A DNA stretch of 64,000 nucleotides, taken from contig NZ_JAIZBH010000001.1 of the NCBI RefSeq assembly GCF_022267375.1, positions 2,837,501 through 2,901,500 on the forward strand, read 5' to 3'. Under the pieces are notes generated by a model that did not search any database, was not told the DNA's origin, and saw nothing but the letters and a program-made list of their open reading frames with translations. The stretch is from Leptospira sanjuanensis. GTDB taxonomy: Bacteria; Spirochaetota; Leptospiria; Leptospirales; Leptospiraceae. The translations under genes and the position numbers were made by a program. Shown here piece by piece: positions 62,754 to 64,000 of this stretch (positions are counted from its first letter, which is position 1; each line of letters begins with the position of its first letter).

Positions 62754-64000
62754 ATGAAGGACCGATTAAAAGAAACAAAATCAAATTTTAGGATGGCAAA
62801 TCGTTCGAGTCTTCAACACGAGGAAATTGCAACGATCTCGCGTAAACATCGAAAATATTTCCTCTTACGCTTTTGTTCGCCATCCGGGTTTTTATTTCTT
62901 ATACATCTTTTATTATTCGGGATCGTTTTTAGCGAATGTCTTCCGAATGAAAAAGATAACGATCCCGCATTGATGATTTTGGGAGTTCCGCGAACTTCGG
63001 GAGAGTCGCTTAACGACGTCGGATCTCCGCAACTTTCGTTTAGTTATCCGACTTCATCGTATCGTCTTATAAAGAATGTTCCGGTCGTTCCGATTTGTCC
63101 TGACATCCAAGGTGATTTGTCGAATTTTTCGATAACTCCGCCCTTACCGGCAGGATTAGTTATAAATCCGGCGACCGGTACGATTACCGGAAGCCCAGCC
63201 TCTCCATTGCCGGTAACGTCGTATCAAGTAACCGCATCGAATTCATCCAAATCGTTTTCGGTTTCATTAAATCTTTCGGCCGACGCATTGAACGCCGAAA
63301 TTGAATCTTATATCAAAGCTCCAAATGCAGAAGTTTCCGATCAATTCGGAAAATGGATCGCAATCGACGGGGACACGCTTGTTGTAGGAGCTCCTATCGA
63401 AGATAGTAATCAAACTTCAATTTCCAACTCGCTCGGACCAAATTTAACTCCTGCGGGAGACAACGATGCGGCAACTTTCTCCGGGGCCGCCTATGTTTTT
63501 CGCCGTACGGGAGCGACCTGGGCCTTTGAAGCCTATTTGAAGGCTCCCAATGCGGAAGTTAACGATCAATTCGGCGAAGTCGTTGCAATCGATAGGGACA
63601 CAATCGTGGTCGGATCATTCTTTGAAACTAGTAATCAGACTTCCATTTCGAATTCTCTAGGACCAAATTTAACTCCCGCGGGAGACGACGACTCCATAGG
63701 CAACGCAGGAGCCGCCTATGTTTTTCGCCGCACAGGTAGCACTTGGGCTTTCGAAGCGTATTTGAAGCCCCCCAATATAGAAGTCAATGACCTATTCGCC
63801 AAGAGTATTGCGGTGGATGGAGATACAGTCGTAATCGGAGCAAATGCCGAAGATAGTAATCAGACTTCCATTTCGAATTCTCTGGGACCAAATTTAACTC
63901 CCGCGGGAGACGACGACTCAGCAGGCAATTCGGGAGCCGCCTATGTTTTTCGCCGTACGGGAGCGACTTGGGCTTTCGAAGCCTATTTAAAAGCCCCCAA
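62754..64000 (+). CDS. FG-GAP repeat lipoprotein (C-terminus beyond the window)
   Basis: The open frame from ATG 62754 (AAGGG 8 bases upstream) runs off the right edge with 415 complete codons. A charged N-terminal extension of about 45 residues precedes the hydrophobic segment FLFLIHLLLFGIVFSECLP, whose Cys fits a spirochaetal lipobox; an internal start is possible. A putative Ig/cadherin-like domain follows (PPLPAGLVINPATGTITGSP). From about residue 185, FG-GAP units of exactly 75 residues repeat (DQFGKWIAIDGDTLVVGAP and copies, ending SGAAYVFRRTGATWAFEA). These units form beta-propellers in integrin-like surface proteins. Confidence 0.85.
   Translation, partial: MKDRLKETKSNFRMANRSSLQHEEIATISRKHRKYFLLRFCSPSGFLFLIHLLLFGIVFSECLPNEKDNDPALMILGVPRTSGESLNDVGSPQLSFSYPTSSYRLIKNVPVVPICPDIQGDLSNFSITPPLPAGLVINPATGTITGSPASPLPVTSYQVTASNSSKSFSVSLNLSADALNAEIESYIKAPNAEVSDQFGKWIAIDGDTLVVGAPIEDSNQTSISNSLGPNLTPAGDNDAATFSGAAYVFRRTGATWAFEAYLKAPNAEVNDQFGEVVAIDRDTIVVGSFFETSNQTSISNSLGPNLTPAGDDDSIGNAGAAYVFRRTGSTWAFEAYLKPPNIEVNDLFAKSIAVDGDTVVIGANAEDSNQTSISNSLGPNLTPAGDDDSAGNSGAAYVFRRTGATWAFEAYLKAP
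63309..64000 (+). repeat. 225-bp tandem repeats encoding FG-GAP units
   Basis: Equivalent codons recur at 63309, 63534, 63759 and 63984, an exact 225-bp period. Two blocks (GACTTCCATTTCGAATTCTC and the CCGCCTATGTTTTTCGCCG stretch) are almost identical at the DNA level in successive copies, implying recent duplication. The array continues past the window. Confidence 0.93.

Overview
The window is a stretch of a Leptospira chromosome (spirochaete). The evidence is the gene content (Leptospira-type F1Fo ATP synthase operon, adjacent ahpC and sufB, many lipoproteins with relaxed spirochaetal lipoboxes, DUF1566/FG-GAP/beta-helix surface proteins, large families of PAS kinases), frequent TTG/GTG starts, and intergenic hairpin repeats. 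The species cannot be fixed from the sequence alone. No rRNA, CRISPR array or intact insertion sequence was seen; there is one tRNA (Leu-CAA).

Layout. 1-6.3 kb (minus strand): signal peptidase lepB, two small ATP-synthase accessory membrane proteins (AtpZ-like and AtpI-like) separated by a lipoprotein gene and a 38-bp tandem repeat array, then atpB-atpE-atpF-atpH-atpA (atpA cut by the window edge). 6.3-9.1 kb (plus): aldolase-like protein with a TetR regulator, a repeat-rich spacer with a 173-bp inverted-repeat element, and corA. 9.1-13.9 kb: a LytS/LytTR two-component pair divergent from an outer-membrane barrel plus a FecR-domain protein that carries a CXXCH haem motif, then a DUF1761 membrane protein. 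14-24.8 kb: two very large lipoproteins, a TMEM43-family protein, a DUF2079 membrane protein and a TPR protein. 25-30 kb: a soluble six-PAS histidine kinase and a DUF1566 lipoprotein. 30-33.7 kb: peroxiredoxin ahpC followed by sufB behind a Fur/PerR-type box, then a doubly frameshifted GNAT pseudogene and a DUF1499 protein. 34-40 kb: a lectin-fold lipoprotein, a chemoreceptor, a transglutaminase-like protein, and an operon of a c-type haem lipoprotein, YceI and a DUF5777 barrel. 40-45 kb: a low-complexity membrane-anchored protein, a thioesterase, tRNA-Leu with a duplicated 3' end, DoxX and a hypothetical protein. 45-51 kb (minus): a compact four-gene signalling operon (PAS/GAF kinase, Rcp1-type receiver, receiver-kinase, receiver-EAL). 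51-57.3 kb: a cyclic-nucleotide-domain patatin, a P-type ATPase, and an ArsR regulator with a sterol-desaturase-family enzyme behind two matching operators. 57.3-64 kb: looser, more AT-rich accessory DNA with a small lipoprotein, an EAL protein, a beta-helix lipoprotein and an FG-GAP repeat lipoprotein running off the end.

Themes. Signalling density is high: three kinase/regulator loci, a chemoreceptor and two EAL proteins. The 45-51 kb operon could be a complete sensor-to-c-di-GMP-hydrolysis chain. Two separate loci pair an outer-membrane barrel with an exported single-haem CXXCH protein. Oxidative-stress defence is represented by ahpC-sufB under a probable peroxide-responsive operator. Intergenic DNA holds two hairpin families whose stems change in a compensatory way while the loops stay constant. 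These, the ArsR operators and the haem/barrel units are the most novel-looking material.
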